Both the position numbers and the translations under genes were made by a program. Below are positions 36,177-47,161 of a stretch of 64,000 nucleotides of DNA, piece after piece (within the stretch, counting starts at the first letter, position 1; each line of letters opens with the position of its first letter). The notes beneath the pieces are model-generated. The model was not told the origin of the DNA. It was given only the letters and a program-made list of their open reading frames with translations, and searched no databases. Source of the DNA: Bradysia coprophila (lineage: Eukaryota; Arthropoda; Insecta; Diptera; Sciaridae); NCBI RefSeq assembly GCF_014529535.1, contig NW_023503296.1, positions 2,099,833 to 2,163,832 on the forward strand, in the 5' to 3' direction.

Positions 36177-37536
36177 CTAAATCAGAGCAGGTTTCCTTCT
36201 TCTTCGGCTAGGATTATTGGACAAGGTTGATATCTGAACGACAAAATCAATGCAAAGAATGTCCGTTGGTTTCGGTTTGGTCAGTTCATAGAACCTAAAA
36301 CTGAGATTGTAACGCCAACCGTTCAATGGCATAGCTTCTATCACTGAGAAGTCCATCGTTCCATTTTTTATCTTATACGTTCCCTAAGAAATTCAAGTTG
36401 ATTCTGTATAGCTGGGTGCAAGAGTGCAATCATAATCAAAATTTACTGACCATTTTAATGGGACACATTAATTTCGGATCGATGGTCGCCACAAATGGAG
36501 TCCACAACGCCATTTTGTCGTTTAAATGTTCGCACAAGCCAAACTGCAATCCGTCGTTGTGAATGCATTTCGAATTGTCGGAAAGCGAGCATCGAATCGA
36601 ACGAATATGGAACCGAACTGGTGCTGTTATATTCTTGAAAAATGTAAACTCCCCATCGACGTAATATTGGCTTTTATCAGGATGATCGATTACGAACTTA
36701 TCCAATTTGCCGATGTTGGTGGGGAACGCCGGACAAGCGCCAACATGTTCAAAGTTGAAATATCTTCGTCTCTTGAAGATTGCGAGATGAAAATTTTAAT
36801 CAAAACTTTTTCAATTTATCCGATCACGTAGACACGAACTTCTTATAACGCATAGCTTTCATAGCGGAACAACTTTACATCTACGAACTGAACTTGAAAT
36901 AAATTTTAAAGGCCAAATTAAGAGCGCTCACCCCTTGACAAATTTCTAGCCTACATTTGTGCGCAAAAATATTCGTTTTTTGATTATTTCTCTGAGAGAA
37001 AACCTTTTTTTGAAAAAGTAAAACCATTAAAGCATGCAAAAATGTGTTACTTTTAAAGGAAAAATTGGTTTGTGGGTGATAAGTTAATTACACATTTTGC
37101 AATGGTTTCTCCAAGTGGGTAAAGTTATGACTTACAAACCAATTTTTCCTTTAAAAGTAACACATTTTTGCATGCTTTAATGGTTTTACTTTTTCAAAAA
37201 AAGGTTTTCTCTCAGAGAAATAATCAAAAACGAAGAATATTTTTGCGCACAAATGTAGTCTAGAAATTTGCCAAGGGGTGATCGCTCTTAAAGGAAAAAA
37301 TACATTGAAATGTTAAGCCCCAGTGCGAACGTATTTCAGCCCGTTCAGGCAAAAAATGAAATTTCAAAATTCTGAAAGATCTTAACGGATGGATGGACAG
37401 GCATATTCGATATAAGGTTATGAAAAGTAAATCGTGTCTGTCTGAAAAAACATGCTAAATTTACCAAACCAATTTGCGTAGTTGATTGGAGTAAGAGAAA
37501 TGGTATCACAAGAAGCAGTGGAAAACAACTGACCAT
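36177..37536 (-). CDS. Small secreted DUF1091/ML-like protein, copy A
   Basis: Three exons in phase 0: 37465-37536 (signal peptide MVSCFPLLLVIPFLLLQSTT), 36451-36771 and 36177-36383, giving 199 aa. The mature part has paired cysteines (GACPAF, RCSLSDNSKC, FGLCEHL, LMCPIKM) and then GTYKIKNGTMDFSVIEAMPL-GWRYNL. This CP...GTY...N...P pattern resembles the insect DUF1091 family, which is related to MD-2-like lipid-recognition folds; no ligand is known from sequence. It is 85-90% like copy B by eye. Intron 1 contains a foldback element (36919-37290). The donor ATG|GTCAGT of exon 2 is shared with copy B. Family call moderate; existence of the gene well supported by conservation between the copies. 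Confidence 0.75.
36919..37290. repeat. Foldback element inside intron 1 of copy A
   Basis: Arms of about 160 bp (left from 36919 with AGAGCGCTCACCCCTTG; right ending 37290 with CAAGGGGTGATCGCTCTTA) are almost fully complementary; cores include AAACCTTTTTTTGAAAAAG and TTACTTTTAAAGGAAAAA. It is absent at the corresponding place of copy B. Confidence 0.8.
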
Positions 37537-38178
37537 TTTAAGACAACCGTAGCAGTGGATTGAAAAAATGTAAGTGAGACGTTAATTAAAGTTTAAATGA
37601 TTTGAGCTAAAAACGATTTTAATTTTGCGTTCATTGCGAAATAATTGGTTGTCATTACACACACTGTTCGAATTAATTTTCGTAATTTTAAATCCATTTG
37701 AGGGATTCTTTTTAAAAACAACCAACTGAAATCGGACGCATTTATTATTACATGGCACTAAGTTCTTTCTGTCTTTAACATGGCATATTTTTGGAAAAAC
37801 GTTTTCCCATATTTTCCTCCGTTTTTTTTCCAAATTTTCTAAAAAAAAATCTGTGAAAATTCAAGAAAATATGGGAAAAACGATTTCCTGAAAAATATCA
37901 CAATTCCCTCTTCCCACTTCCATCCCTTTTCTGAAATGAGGATGGTACACCAGCTTCCACATTTAACATCGAACGGCCTTATGACGCATACCCAACTGTC
38001 CATAACGATTGAAACCACAACCTAACATTTGGTTGCATTTTGTTTCGACAACCGTATTGTATGCCGACTGCCACAGTGGACTCGTTCGACAAAAGGTTGA
38101 TGGTCCAGGGAATAGTCATTGTCATCGTTTCCATCATCTGAATTGGTGACTTTGGGCAAATCAACTATTTCAGGAGAT

Positions 38179-40383
38179 TTAATTTAATTTAATTTAATTT
38201 TACAAAAGCCAACGGTAGACAAAAACCTACTGGCTCAAATCACAACAATATTCGTACATATCATCTCGGTAGTTCGTCAATAACATTACAGCTCAGTCAC
38301 AGCATTACGGTGAAATGACTGAAAAGGCAGAACCGGAAGCAGCCATGTTGGCCCAGTCGACCCGTCGGAACCTCATCTGCCCTCTGCCTTGTATGCCACC
38401 AATGAAAGTTGGTTAAATTAAAGACGTCCTCAGAAATCGAATGACGCATATCACACGGCTCCACAATGTCGTTCCAACGCAATTGACGTGAGAACTGCCA
38501 ACTCGAACGATCAATGAAACAAAATAAAAAGAAGAAATTAACATGATTGTTAAGTCAGGTCAAAAGAGTAAATATAAATCAGTCTAACGTCAAAATAAAT
38601 CCGTTCCTTCTCATTACTTCGTTCGATAAAATTGCCGACTTCACTCTCTTACGAAACACACTTCTGGAAACATCATCGTCATAAAAAGCAGCAAACAAAT
38701 TAAACGTTCTAGCCACGTCATTCAATGGTTCAAACTGGCCATAGTTCGTACGATGCCTTTCTAGACGCAAACCGCCGATATTCCGCGACTGTCTAACCGG
38801 GACACTCCAGTTCAATCTCGATGCTAAAGCGGGTGCGTCTAACTTACCGCGAAGAACATCAAAGGCAAAAATAGCGCACAAGTTCAGCCTCCTCCGCAAA
38901 AGCCTCTCCACACCAATCAACTGGCACCTATCATCGTAGGGCGGAAGCCTGTAGTTAGCATCCCTCCTCACAGTGCGCCTCAGCGCATAAATTACGAACT
39001 TCTTTTGGATTGATTCAATCCTATCGCTGTGTACCTGATAATAGGGAGACCAGACAACCGACGCATATTCCATGTGAGACCTGACATGGGCAAAGTACAC
39101 GCTCCTGAGGGCGTCAACGTTACGAAAATCCTTACAAATGCGCTTGACAAATCCAAGCATTGCATAGGCCTTGCCCACAACGTATTCAACGTGTCTGTTA
39201 AAACTCATGTCAGCAGTGAAAAACACACCTAGGTCTTTTTTCTCAACTATCCTCTTTAGCGAGACACCGCCCACAGAATAACAAAAGCGCAACGGGTTGC
39301 GACAGCGGAAAAACGACATAACATCACACTTGGATACATTCAACATCAGAGAGTTCTCTTCGCACCAACGACTGAGCGCATCCAAATCTTCCTGAATCGC
39401 AACGCAGTCTGTGACCGACGAAACGCTACCGTAAACCTTAAGATCATCTGCAAATAGAGAACACTTGGCTCTCTTGAAACTTTCAGTGACGTCATTAAAA
39501 TAGATTAAAAACAAAAGAGGACCCAGGTGACTGCCCTGAGGGACCCCCGAAGTCACATGATAACGTTGTGATCTCCAGCCCAACATCTTGACGTATTGGT
39601 GACGGTCGCTTAGGTATGAACGTATCCAGTTTAGCAACGACGAGTGAACTCCAAGCTCGCCCAGCTTGGTTATCAGCAAATTATGTCTGACCGTATCGAA
39701 AGCCTTACTAACGTCGGCATACATAACATCAACTTGATGGCCTCTCTCAATGACACCAATTGTCTCGCTCACGAATTCGACCAAATTAGTTGCTACCGAT
39801 CGAGGGACCCCCGAAGTCACATGATAACGTTGTGATCTCCAGCCCAACATCTTGACGTATTGGTGACGGTCGCTTAGGTATGAACGTATCCAGTTTAGCA
39901 ACGACGAGTGAACTCCAAGCTCGCCCAGCTTGGTTATCAGCAAATTATGTCTGACCGTATCGAAAGCCTTACTAACGTCGGCATACATAACATCAACTTG
40001 ATGGCCTCTCTCAATGACACCAATTGTCTCGCTCACGAATTCGACCAAATTAGTTGCTACCGATCTGCCTTTCTTGAACCCGTGTTGACGCACTGAAATG
40101 ACTTTGTCGAATTTATCAGTTAGAATGCCACAAACCAGAGACTCAAACAGTTTCCCAAACGTCGGAAGAATAGCGACGCCTCTGTAACATTTGACGTCTG
40201 ACCTAGCACCAGTTTTGAAAATAGGAACGACGTAGGACTCTTTCCACCTTGATGGAAAGCTGCTCTTGAGAGACGCATTAAATATATGAAACAAAGGGGA
40301 CACAAGCACGTTAGAGCATTCCTTCAAAAAAACTGGCGAGACATTATCTGGTCCGTCACCTTTCGACACGTCAATTCCACTCC
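38179..40383 (-). mobile_element. 5'-truncated non-LTR retrotransposon (Jockey/CR1 group)
   Basis: Flanked by the 5-bp direct repeat GAGAT (38174-38178 and 40384-40388). The intact copy B has a single GGAGATGC at this site. The 3' end carries a short (AAATT)n tail on the minus strand. The protein (40383 down to 38579) starts inside the RT domain at GPDNVSPVFLKEC and has FKTGARSDVKCYRGVAILP, YADVSKAFDTVRHNL (motif A), SGVPQGSHLGPLLF (motif B) and CSLFADDLKVY (catalytic DD). A C-terminal thumb region follows, and no RNase H. A 400-bp 3' UTR follows the stop. Clade is by motif resemblance only. Apart from truncation and the internal duplication, the frame is open, so insertion is recent. Confidence 0.88.
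39538..40065 (-). repeat. Perfect 264-bp tandem duplication within the RT domain
   Basis: 39538-39801 and 39802-40065 appear identical. The unit is 88 codons, so the frame stays open. The duplicated block runs from SVATNLVEF through motif A (YADVSKAFD) to HVTSGVP, so the protein would have two motif A segments. The first copy joins to the second as GVP-R-SVATN instead of GVPQG. Confidence 0.9.
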
Positions 40384-41039
40384 GAGATGCAAATACTGAC
40401 ACATCCTTATGGCGAACCATATCCGTTCGACCATTTTGGTAGTTGATTGTGACGTATTCTAAGTTGAAATTCCAACCCCAGATGTACAAATCGCCAAAAG
40501 CTGAAACAGGCGCACTGTGCTAGAGACCAAATGATATGTCAGTGATCTAAGAGAAAATTTATCAACATTATGCCCGCGAGCAATGTGCTCTATCACTTCA
40601 GTACTCCGTTTCTTGCTGGGTAGATTTTCTTCACTCGAAATATTTTCATCCACTCCAATGAAGTTCAGTTCGCGCAGATCCAATGTGTCGAATGAAATTT
40701 TATAACGAATTCCATTAATGAAAAGAATCATTGCACGATACTGCTGTGATATTATCGGACATTGTGAATAATTGCAATAACCCGGTGTCGGTATAATATC
40801 GACAGGAAAATAACGGATTTTAGTCAAATAGGTCTCCACTTACAAGGTGAAGTGGGTCTGGGTAAGTGTGACACGTCATGATAAACGTATTTGAAAATCG
40901 TAAACGATGGGGAAATCCGGGAAAAGGGTAGACGTCCTCCAAGGTCTTAGACTATGCGATGGGCTCGCAGCCCTATTCTTCAACATTGTTCTTGAACAGG
41001 TGATAGATAACACATAGTCTTTTTGTCAATAGAATCAAC

Positions 41040-41885
41040 CTATTCGATTTATTGAATTATTTTGGCATGTAATTAAAGTGATAGCTATTTAATAAGAAAT
41101 GATCACAAGAAAATAGGAAATGATCACTAGAAAAAGAGAAATGATCACAATTTTTTTATGATAGCAATAAAAATAGAATTTGATCACCAAAAAATAAGAA
41201 TTTGATCACTAAATATATGCAATTTTACCACTAACATATGATCGTCTCGAAATAAGAAATGATCTACAATTATACGAATTTGATTACAAAAAATAAAGAA
41301 ATGATCGTGCAAAATAAAAAATTTGATTGCAAGAAATAAGGATATGCTATCTATTATTCTGTTTGATTATTAGACGATGCAAGAGAAAAAAAATTAACAC
41401 CTAAGTTACCAACACCGTTCCGGCGCCCGGCTCGCATTGCGGCCCTCCGCTTCGCTACGGGGCAATGGGCCGGATCGCTCGGCGTGTTAAAACGCTTTTT
41501 ATGTGCAATGAATTACACAGACTAATTATTAGACGATGCGAGAGAGAAAAAATTAACTCCTAAGTTACCAACACCGTTCCGGCGCCCGGCTCGCATTGCG
41601 GCCCTCCGCTTCGCTCCGGGGCAATGGGCCGGATCGCTCGGCGTGTTAAAACGCTTTTTATGTGTATTCGTTCGGACTTTTAGTGATCAAATTCTTTACT
41701 TTTAGTGATCACATTTGATTTAGCGGGTGGTAGGTACTACTTGTGATCACTTCTTATTTTAGGTTGATAGAATCTTATTTCGTAGTGTTATATTTGAAAA
41801 ACTGGTTGTGATCACATTCTTATTTTCCTGCAATCATTTTAATTTTCAAGTGATCAATTCTTATTTTAGATTTATCGCTTTTATT
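41040..41885. repeat. Composite foldback: ATGATCAC arrays flanking a duplicated GC-rich core
   Basis: The left arm (about 41090-41345) is a degenerate array of GAAATGATCAC and related units. The right arm (about 41670-41885) is the inverse (GTGATCA.TTCTTATTTT units). Between them are two direct copies of a unit of about 135 bp with a GC-rich core (GTTCCGGCGCCCGGCTCGC and GGGGCAATGGGCCGGATCGC) at about 41371-41504 and 41528-41663. The whole block sits exactly at the junction of the two duplicated gene blocks. Confidence 0.7.
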
Positions 41886-41973
41886 TCTTCCCAATTATTT
41901 TCATGTCACCCTCAAACAAATAAATTTCAAAATGTAATCACAGCACCAAATCACACATTTAAATCAGAGTAGG

Positions 41974-43774
41974 TTACCCTCTTTTTCGGCTTGGATTGTT
42001 GGACACGGTTGATATCTGAAGGACAAAATCAATGCAAAGAATGTCCGTTGGTTCCGGTTTGGTCAGTTCATAGAACCTTAAACTGACATTGTAACGCCAA
42101 CCGTCCAATGGCATAGCTTCTATCACTGAGAAGTCCATCGTTCCATTTTTTATCTTATACGTTCCCTAAGAAATTCAATTTGATTCTGTATGGCTGGGAG
42201 CAAGACAATCAAAATTTACTGACCATTTTAATGGGACACATTAATTTCGGATCAATTGTCGCCACAAATGGAGTCCACAACGCCTTCTTGTCGTTTAAAT
42301 GTTCGCACAAGCCGAACTGCAGTCCGTCGAAGTAAATGCATTTCGAATTGTCAGCAAGCGAGCATCGTGTCGAATGAATTTGGAACTTAACTGGCGCCGT
42401 TATGTTCTTGAAAAATGTAAACTGTCCATCGACGTAATAGTGGCTTTTATCAGGATGATTGATTACGAACTTATCCAATTTACCAATGTTGGTGGGGAAC
42501 GCCGCACAAGCACCAACATGTTCGAAGTTGAAATATCTTCGTCTCTGATGATTGCGAGATGAAAATTTTAATCAAAACTTTTCCAACTCATTCGATCAAG
42601 CAGACACGAACTTGTCACAACCTTCATAGTGGTATAACTTTTCGGTGATGAGCTGAACTTAAGATAAATTTTAAAGGCCCGATGTAAATAATCCATTGAG
42701 ATTTAATGCGCGAACATAGTTCTGTAAGAATCCCTAATGCAGAGTTGGATCGGTTATCCGAAAAACCGAAAATTTCGGTTCGGATTGAACCGAACCGAGA
42801 ATTTCGGTTCGGATTGAACCGAACCGAAATTTTCGGTTCGGTTTGAACCGAACCGAAAACTTTGTTTTTGTCGTAAAACAATATGAAATGAAGGCAGACT
42901 CGTCAAAATTGATTGATTTCATTATGAACTAAACAAAAAGAAGTAAATGGAGCAATTGCATGCGATTTTTGTGAGAAAACGAATTTGACAAGAGCTTATG
43001 AGATTTTCAATTCTTAATAAAAGTATCATGCAATTGCTCCATTTACTTCTTTTTGGTTAGTTCATAATGAAATCAATCAATTTTGACGAGTCTGCCTTCA
43101 TTTCATATTGTTTTTCGACAAAACCAAAGTTTTCGGTTCGGTTCAATCCGAACCGAAATTCTCGGTTCGGTTCAATCCGAACCGAAATTCTCGGTTCGGT
43201 TCAATCCGAACCGAAATTCTCGGTTCGGTTCAATCCTAACCGAAATTTTCGGTTTTTCGGATAACCGATCCAACTCTGCCCTAATGTACAAATAACTGAA
43301 ATCCGGATGTAATCCCAGTGAATGTTTAAACTCGGTGCGTATGTAGACCCAGTGAGTACATAAACTCAATACGTACGTAAAATCCATGCGTACGTAAAGC
43401 CCGTGTGTACATAAACTCCCCAACGCGTACGTACAGTAAGTGCGTTCGAAAGCCGAGAGCAAAATACATTATCTGAAACTGTTAATACCGGAAGAGCTGC
43501 AGCTTCATCAAATATAGAAACTTCTCCGGGCACATAAACATCACACAAACCGATTTCAATTGTCTTTCCGCCCTTTCAGGCAAAAACGAAATTTCACAAT
43601 TCTGAAAGATCTTAACGGATGAATGGACACGTTCTTAGGCACATTCGATGTAAGGTTATGAAAAGTAAATCGTGTCTGTCTGAAAAAACATGCTGAATTT
43701 ACCAAACCAATTTGCGTTGTTGTTTGGAGTAAGATAAATGGTATCAGAAGAACCAGTGGAAAAAAACGGTCCAT
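41974..43774 (-). CDS. Small secreted DUF1091/ML-like protein, copy B
   Basis: Exons 43703-43774, 42224-42544 and 41974-42165, all phase 0, 194 aa. The signal peptide is MDRFFPLVLLIPFILLQTTT. The mature chain keeps every cysteine seen in copy A (GACAAF, RCSLADNSKC, FGLCEHL, LMCPIKM). It ends five residues earlier than copy A because the stop falls at SNNPSRKRG. Exon sizes 1 and 2 are identical to copy A. Differences between the copies are mostly conservative (for example VDGQFTFF against VDGEFTFF), as expected if both are under constraint. Intron 1 holds a hAT-type element (42740-43278). Confidence 0.75.
42740..43278. mobile_element. hAT-like palindromic MITE with 8-bp target duplication
   Basis: The ends CAGAGTTGGATCGGTTATCC and the exact inverse are flanked by the perfect 8-bp direct repeat CCCTAATG (42732-42739 and 43279-43286). 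Each arm contains short tandem units built from CCGAACCGA and AATTTCGGTTCGG (two on the left, four on the right), followed by more than 100 bp of near-perfect complementarity up to a small central loop near 42985. It is noncoding; frames with NPNRNSRFGS-type periodicity are repeat translation. Confidence 0.85.
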
Positions 43775-43978
43775 TATAAGACGTGGCAGTGGATCGAAAA
43801 AATGTAAATGAGAACTTTATTAAAGTTAAAATAATTTGAGGTAAAAACGATTTTAATTTTGCCTTCATTGCGAAATAATTGGTTGTGATTACAACACGCT
43901 GTTCGAATTCATTTTAGCAATTTAAAATCAATTTGAGGGATTCTTTTCAAAAACAAGCAACTGAAATCGGACGTATTT

Positions 43979-44078
43979 TCCACTGTAAAAAAATTTGGAA
44001 ACAATTTTCATACAAAATGGTACTCTATTTGCCGGCTGTCATTAGAACCACTTTTGCTTGCTTGAAGTGCGTTGGAAT
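43979..44078. mobile_element. Half copy of the 10.9-kb MITE family
   Basis: The right half only: CATACAAAATGGTACTCTATTTG, then GGCTGTCATTA and TTGCTTGAAGTGCGTTG match the right side of 10896-11055. The left half is missing or unrecognisable. Confidence 0.5.
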
Positions 44079-44196
44079 TTGCGAATTTCGGAAAATTTGA
44101 TTTGCGAAATTATGTTCGACCATTACTATTTGTGGGACGACCATTGGAATTTTTCCCTTTACAAATAACTTAATTCTCTACCATTAGGCTTAATTT

Positions 44197-44304
44197 CCAC
44201 TTAACAAAAAAGCACTCCGTGTGTGATAGACAAAATTGAATTATTTTGTTTACTTGACAGCTCGCTCGCTCACGGCTCTCACATGGAGTACTTTTTGTTG
44301 AGTG
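44197..44304. mobile_element. Small MITE with 25-bp inverted ends
   Basis: CACTTAACAAAAAAGCACTC (44199) is inverted at 44280-44304 (GAGTACTTTTTGTTGAGTG). A solitary related arm occurs at about 9417-9446, together with the GAGAGCCGTGAGAG motif that is inside this element in inverse form. Confidence 0.6.
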
Positions 44305-44747
44305 AAAACCATTCATCAAAATGGTACCAAAATTGCATGAAAATATTGGTAAATGAAATTTTTTTAACGCTCAACCAAAAACTAGTGACGTTCGTATATT
44401 ACCATGCAATTCGATTCTATCTGATAGGCCTTGGATTCAAGGTACTCCAATACAATTCGATATGTATACGAAAATATTACGTCCGACGGAAATGTATGGC
44501 CAGGCCTCAGTTATTATTAATTACTAAATCTCGTCTTTATTAACCGTTTTCACTTTTTGGTTCATGATGAGGAAATGCCCCGTCTTGAAATGAGTTGCAT
44601 TCTGAGAGACTGATTTCATCGTGAGAATTCTAATGAATAAAAGATTCCCGTAATTTAACGATCTACCGAAATGTTGTCCTGCGTTATCGACAGCAAAAAC
44701 AGAAATTAACGGTGAGCTGTGGCTAATGTGGCCTTATTGTCACAACA

Positions 44748-44753
44748 TTTATT
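44748..44753 (-). terminator. Poly(A) signal of the RCCD1-like gene
   Basis: AATAAA on the minus strand, 25 bp beyond the stop codon, the closest such signal. Confidence 0.5.
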
Positions 44754-44777
44754 AGAACATGAGCTTTGTTTTGCAAA

Positions 44778-46429
44778 TCAAATTTTATTTCTCTCGCCGG
44801 AAATCAGGATGGTACACCAGCTTCCACATTTAACATCGAACGGCTTTACAACATTATGACTGATACCAACAAACTGAACTATGTTTTGGTCAACATTGTG
44901 TTCAACATTTACACCCAACTGTCCATACCGATTGAAACCACAACCGAACATTTGGTTGCATTCTGTTTCGATAACCGTATGCCGACTGCCACAATGGACT
45001 CGTTCGACAAAAAGTTGATGGTCCAGGGAATAGTCATTGTCATCGTTTTCATCATCTGAATTTGTGACTTTGGGCAGATCAACTATTTCTGGAGATGCAA
45101 ATACTGACACATCCTTATGGCGAATCATATCCGTTCGACCATTTTGGTAATTGATTGTGACGTCTTTGTAGACCGGTTTCCCCAACTGTCCGTTCAAATT
45201 CCAACCCCACATGTACAAATCGCCGAAAGCCGAGACAGCCGCACTGTGCCAGAGACCACATGATATGTCTGTGATCTAAGAAAAAATGCATTTTACCAGA
45301 ATCAACATTATGTGCAACTCAGTATCATATACCTTCACTCCAGCTAGTCCATCAATAAGAGTCGGTGCTACTTCACTATCGAGTTGACCGAGACCCAACT
45401 GGCCACGTCTAAAAAAATGACTTTGAATCTTCTTTGAAATGCACACCTACGCTGTTGTAAAAGTCACTTACGACGATGATCCCCAGGCATAAACATCTCC
45501 ATTTGTTGTCAAAATCAAAGCGTGTTCGGCTCCACAAGATAACTTTTTGACTTTAACATGTTTCGGAAATTGAAAGATTCGTGTCGGAATATTGTAGACC
45601 ACGTTGGCGCTAGTCATCGCCACACTAAGCGTATCTCCGCAAGCAATGTGCTCTATCACTTCAGTACTCTGTTTCTTGCTGGGTAGATTTTCTTCACTCG
45701 AAATACTTTCATCCACTCCAATAAAGTTCAGTTCGCGCAGTTCCAATGTGTCGAATGAAATCTTGCAACAAATTCCATTAATGAGAAGAATCAAGCAAAA
45801 CGAGTCATTGCACGATACTGCTTTGATATTATCGGGCATTGTGAACTTTTGAATCGAGCCAAAAATCCCCTTTAAACATCCCGACAACAATAGTTCATTT
45901 GACAGTGCAAGGACATTCACAGACCATGAAGAGCAAAATTTTATTGAGGTTGTTTCCTGGATATCACAAGTATCATCGAATTTCCATTCTGTAATTTGAA
46001 TAAATTACGTTAAGTGTTTGATGAGACAAAGTAAAATGGTAGGCGATTAAGGTCGCATGGGTGGCAAATATTTATTTTAAAAAGGATAGATGTCAATCGC
46101 ACACTTTATGTCATCATTTTGCAGTGGTATCGAGATTTACCATTCGAGTGTCTGAGACTCATACCAAAAGGAATCACGAAAGTTACATTCATCATAAGAA
46201 GTTGATGATGAAGCGGAAGTAATGAGCGAAAGACCAATTCTTCGAGGTGAAAATTTTAAACAAAATTTTGCTTTTCTACAACCATTGTGCAGTGAAGAAA
46301 ATTGCGTCCCAACGTCAACACATACACTGATGTGAATAAAAGTAAAAACTCACCGGTCATATTCGCTACCATCAGTTCGTTACAATTTTTGAATTGATTG
46401 AAACCATTGTAACCACAAAAGTAAATCAT
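44778..46429 (-). CDS. RCCD1: RCC1-repeat protein, RCCD1-like
   Basis: Exons 46354-46429, 45472-45988, 45333-45408 and 44778-45275 join in phase to 388 aa (human RCCD1 376). It opens MIYFCGYNGFNQF and carries RCC1-type blades: CGAEHALILTTNGDVYAWG, RGQLGLGQLD (formed across exon 3), ISCGLWHSAAVSAFGDLYMW, GWNLNGQLG, CGSRHTVIETE and CGFNRYGQLG. Human RCCD1 partners the KDM8 oxygenase in chromatin work; that role is transferred by homology only. The gene is the intact member of a tandem duplication; the other copy is dead. Its start lies about 0.7 kb from the Arl3 exon on the opposite strand, so the promoters may be shared. Confidence 0.85.
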
Positions 46430-47161
46430 TTTCAGTAGTTACTTTCTTCAGTTGGTACCGCCGGATCTAAAATCAAAATAGAGAGTGGTGTCAGCTGTTA
46501 AATAAATCAAAGAAAAATCAAGGAAAAACAACTTATTCGGCCACAGATTACAGTTATAATGGTAGCTTAATGCAATGCACTTACGATAGAGATGGAAGTA
46601 AAGAAAAATTGCAATCGCGTTGCACAATATTCAATCGAATTATCAAATTTACAATTTATTACAAAAGAAATTATTCAAAATATTTGTTTGGCTCATATTG
46701 CTATGACAACTCTCGCGTGTATGTTACGATGTGAATGTTAGACGGAAACTACGTAAAATTGAGAGAGTATTTTGCGGTAACTTAAGAGAGAAAAACGAAA
46801 AGAGTTGTTTTGATACCATTCAAAAAGAAAACTGTCGGTTTTCACTGCGGAATTTTCATTTTTTGTGGAAATTAGAAAAACTGTTAATAGAATGGTGCTG
46901 AGTTGAGGGTGCTTTACTTCTTTACTTTCATCTACTGTTGCAAAGGTGCACAGTACGTAGCCTATAATTAGCACTCTCAAAGCACTTCTTTGATCAATAT
47001 AGGTCTTCAGATAAAAATGAAATATTCGCCTGACCGACTCTGCATTGTCACTTATCTGGATGTTCCTACTGCACCGCAATTTTTTAATTTGAGCCCACCA
47101 TTTGCACAACCAACTGTACTCAGTATGAAATTTGAATTAACACAAAATTATCCATGAGCAG
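46430..47161. other. Divergent intergenic region RCCD1-like / Arl3
   Basis: 732 bp between two divergently transcribed genes. It must contain both promoters and the missing first exon of Arl3. Possible first-codon donors on the plus strand are ATG|GTAGCT (46559-46561) and ATG|GTGCTG (about 46892-46894); neither can be preferred. No TATA box stands out. Confidence 0.4.

Larger units (their letters stand above)
37940..40850 (-). pseudogene. RCCD1-like copy A, broken by a retrotransposon and deletions
   Basis: Homologous to the intact RCCD1-like gene at 44778-46429. The 3' part (37940-38173) has lost about 75 bp relative to copy B. The retrotransposon at 38179-40383 splits the exon after the codons for RHKDVSVFAS. 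Upstream of it (40389-40540), GLW of the intact copy reads GL-stop. Sequence matching exon 4 is then followed directly by a remnant of exon 2 (about 40590-40790, with RELNFIGVDENISSEENLPS), so exon 3 and its introns are gone. No functional product is expected. Confidence 0.85.

Noticed and set aside
42624-43295. Several frames of 62-96 codons around 42.6-43.5 kb
   Set aside because: Translations of the CCGAACCGA repeat units of the hAT-type element (NPNRNSRFGS period).
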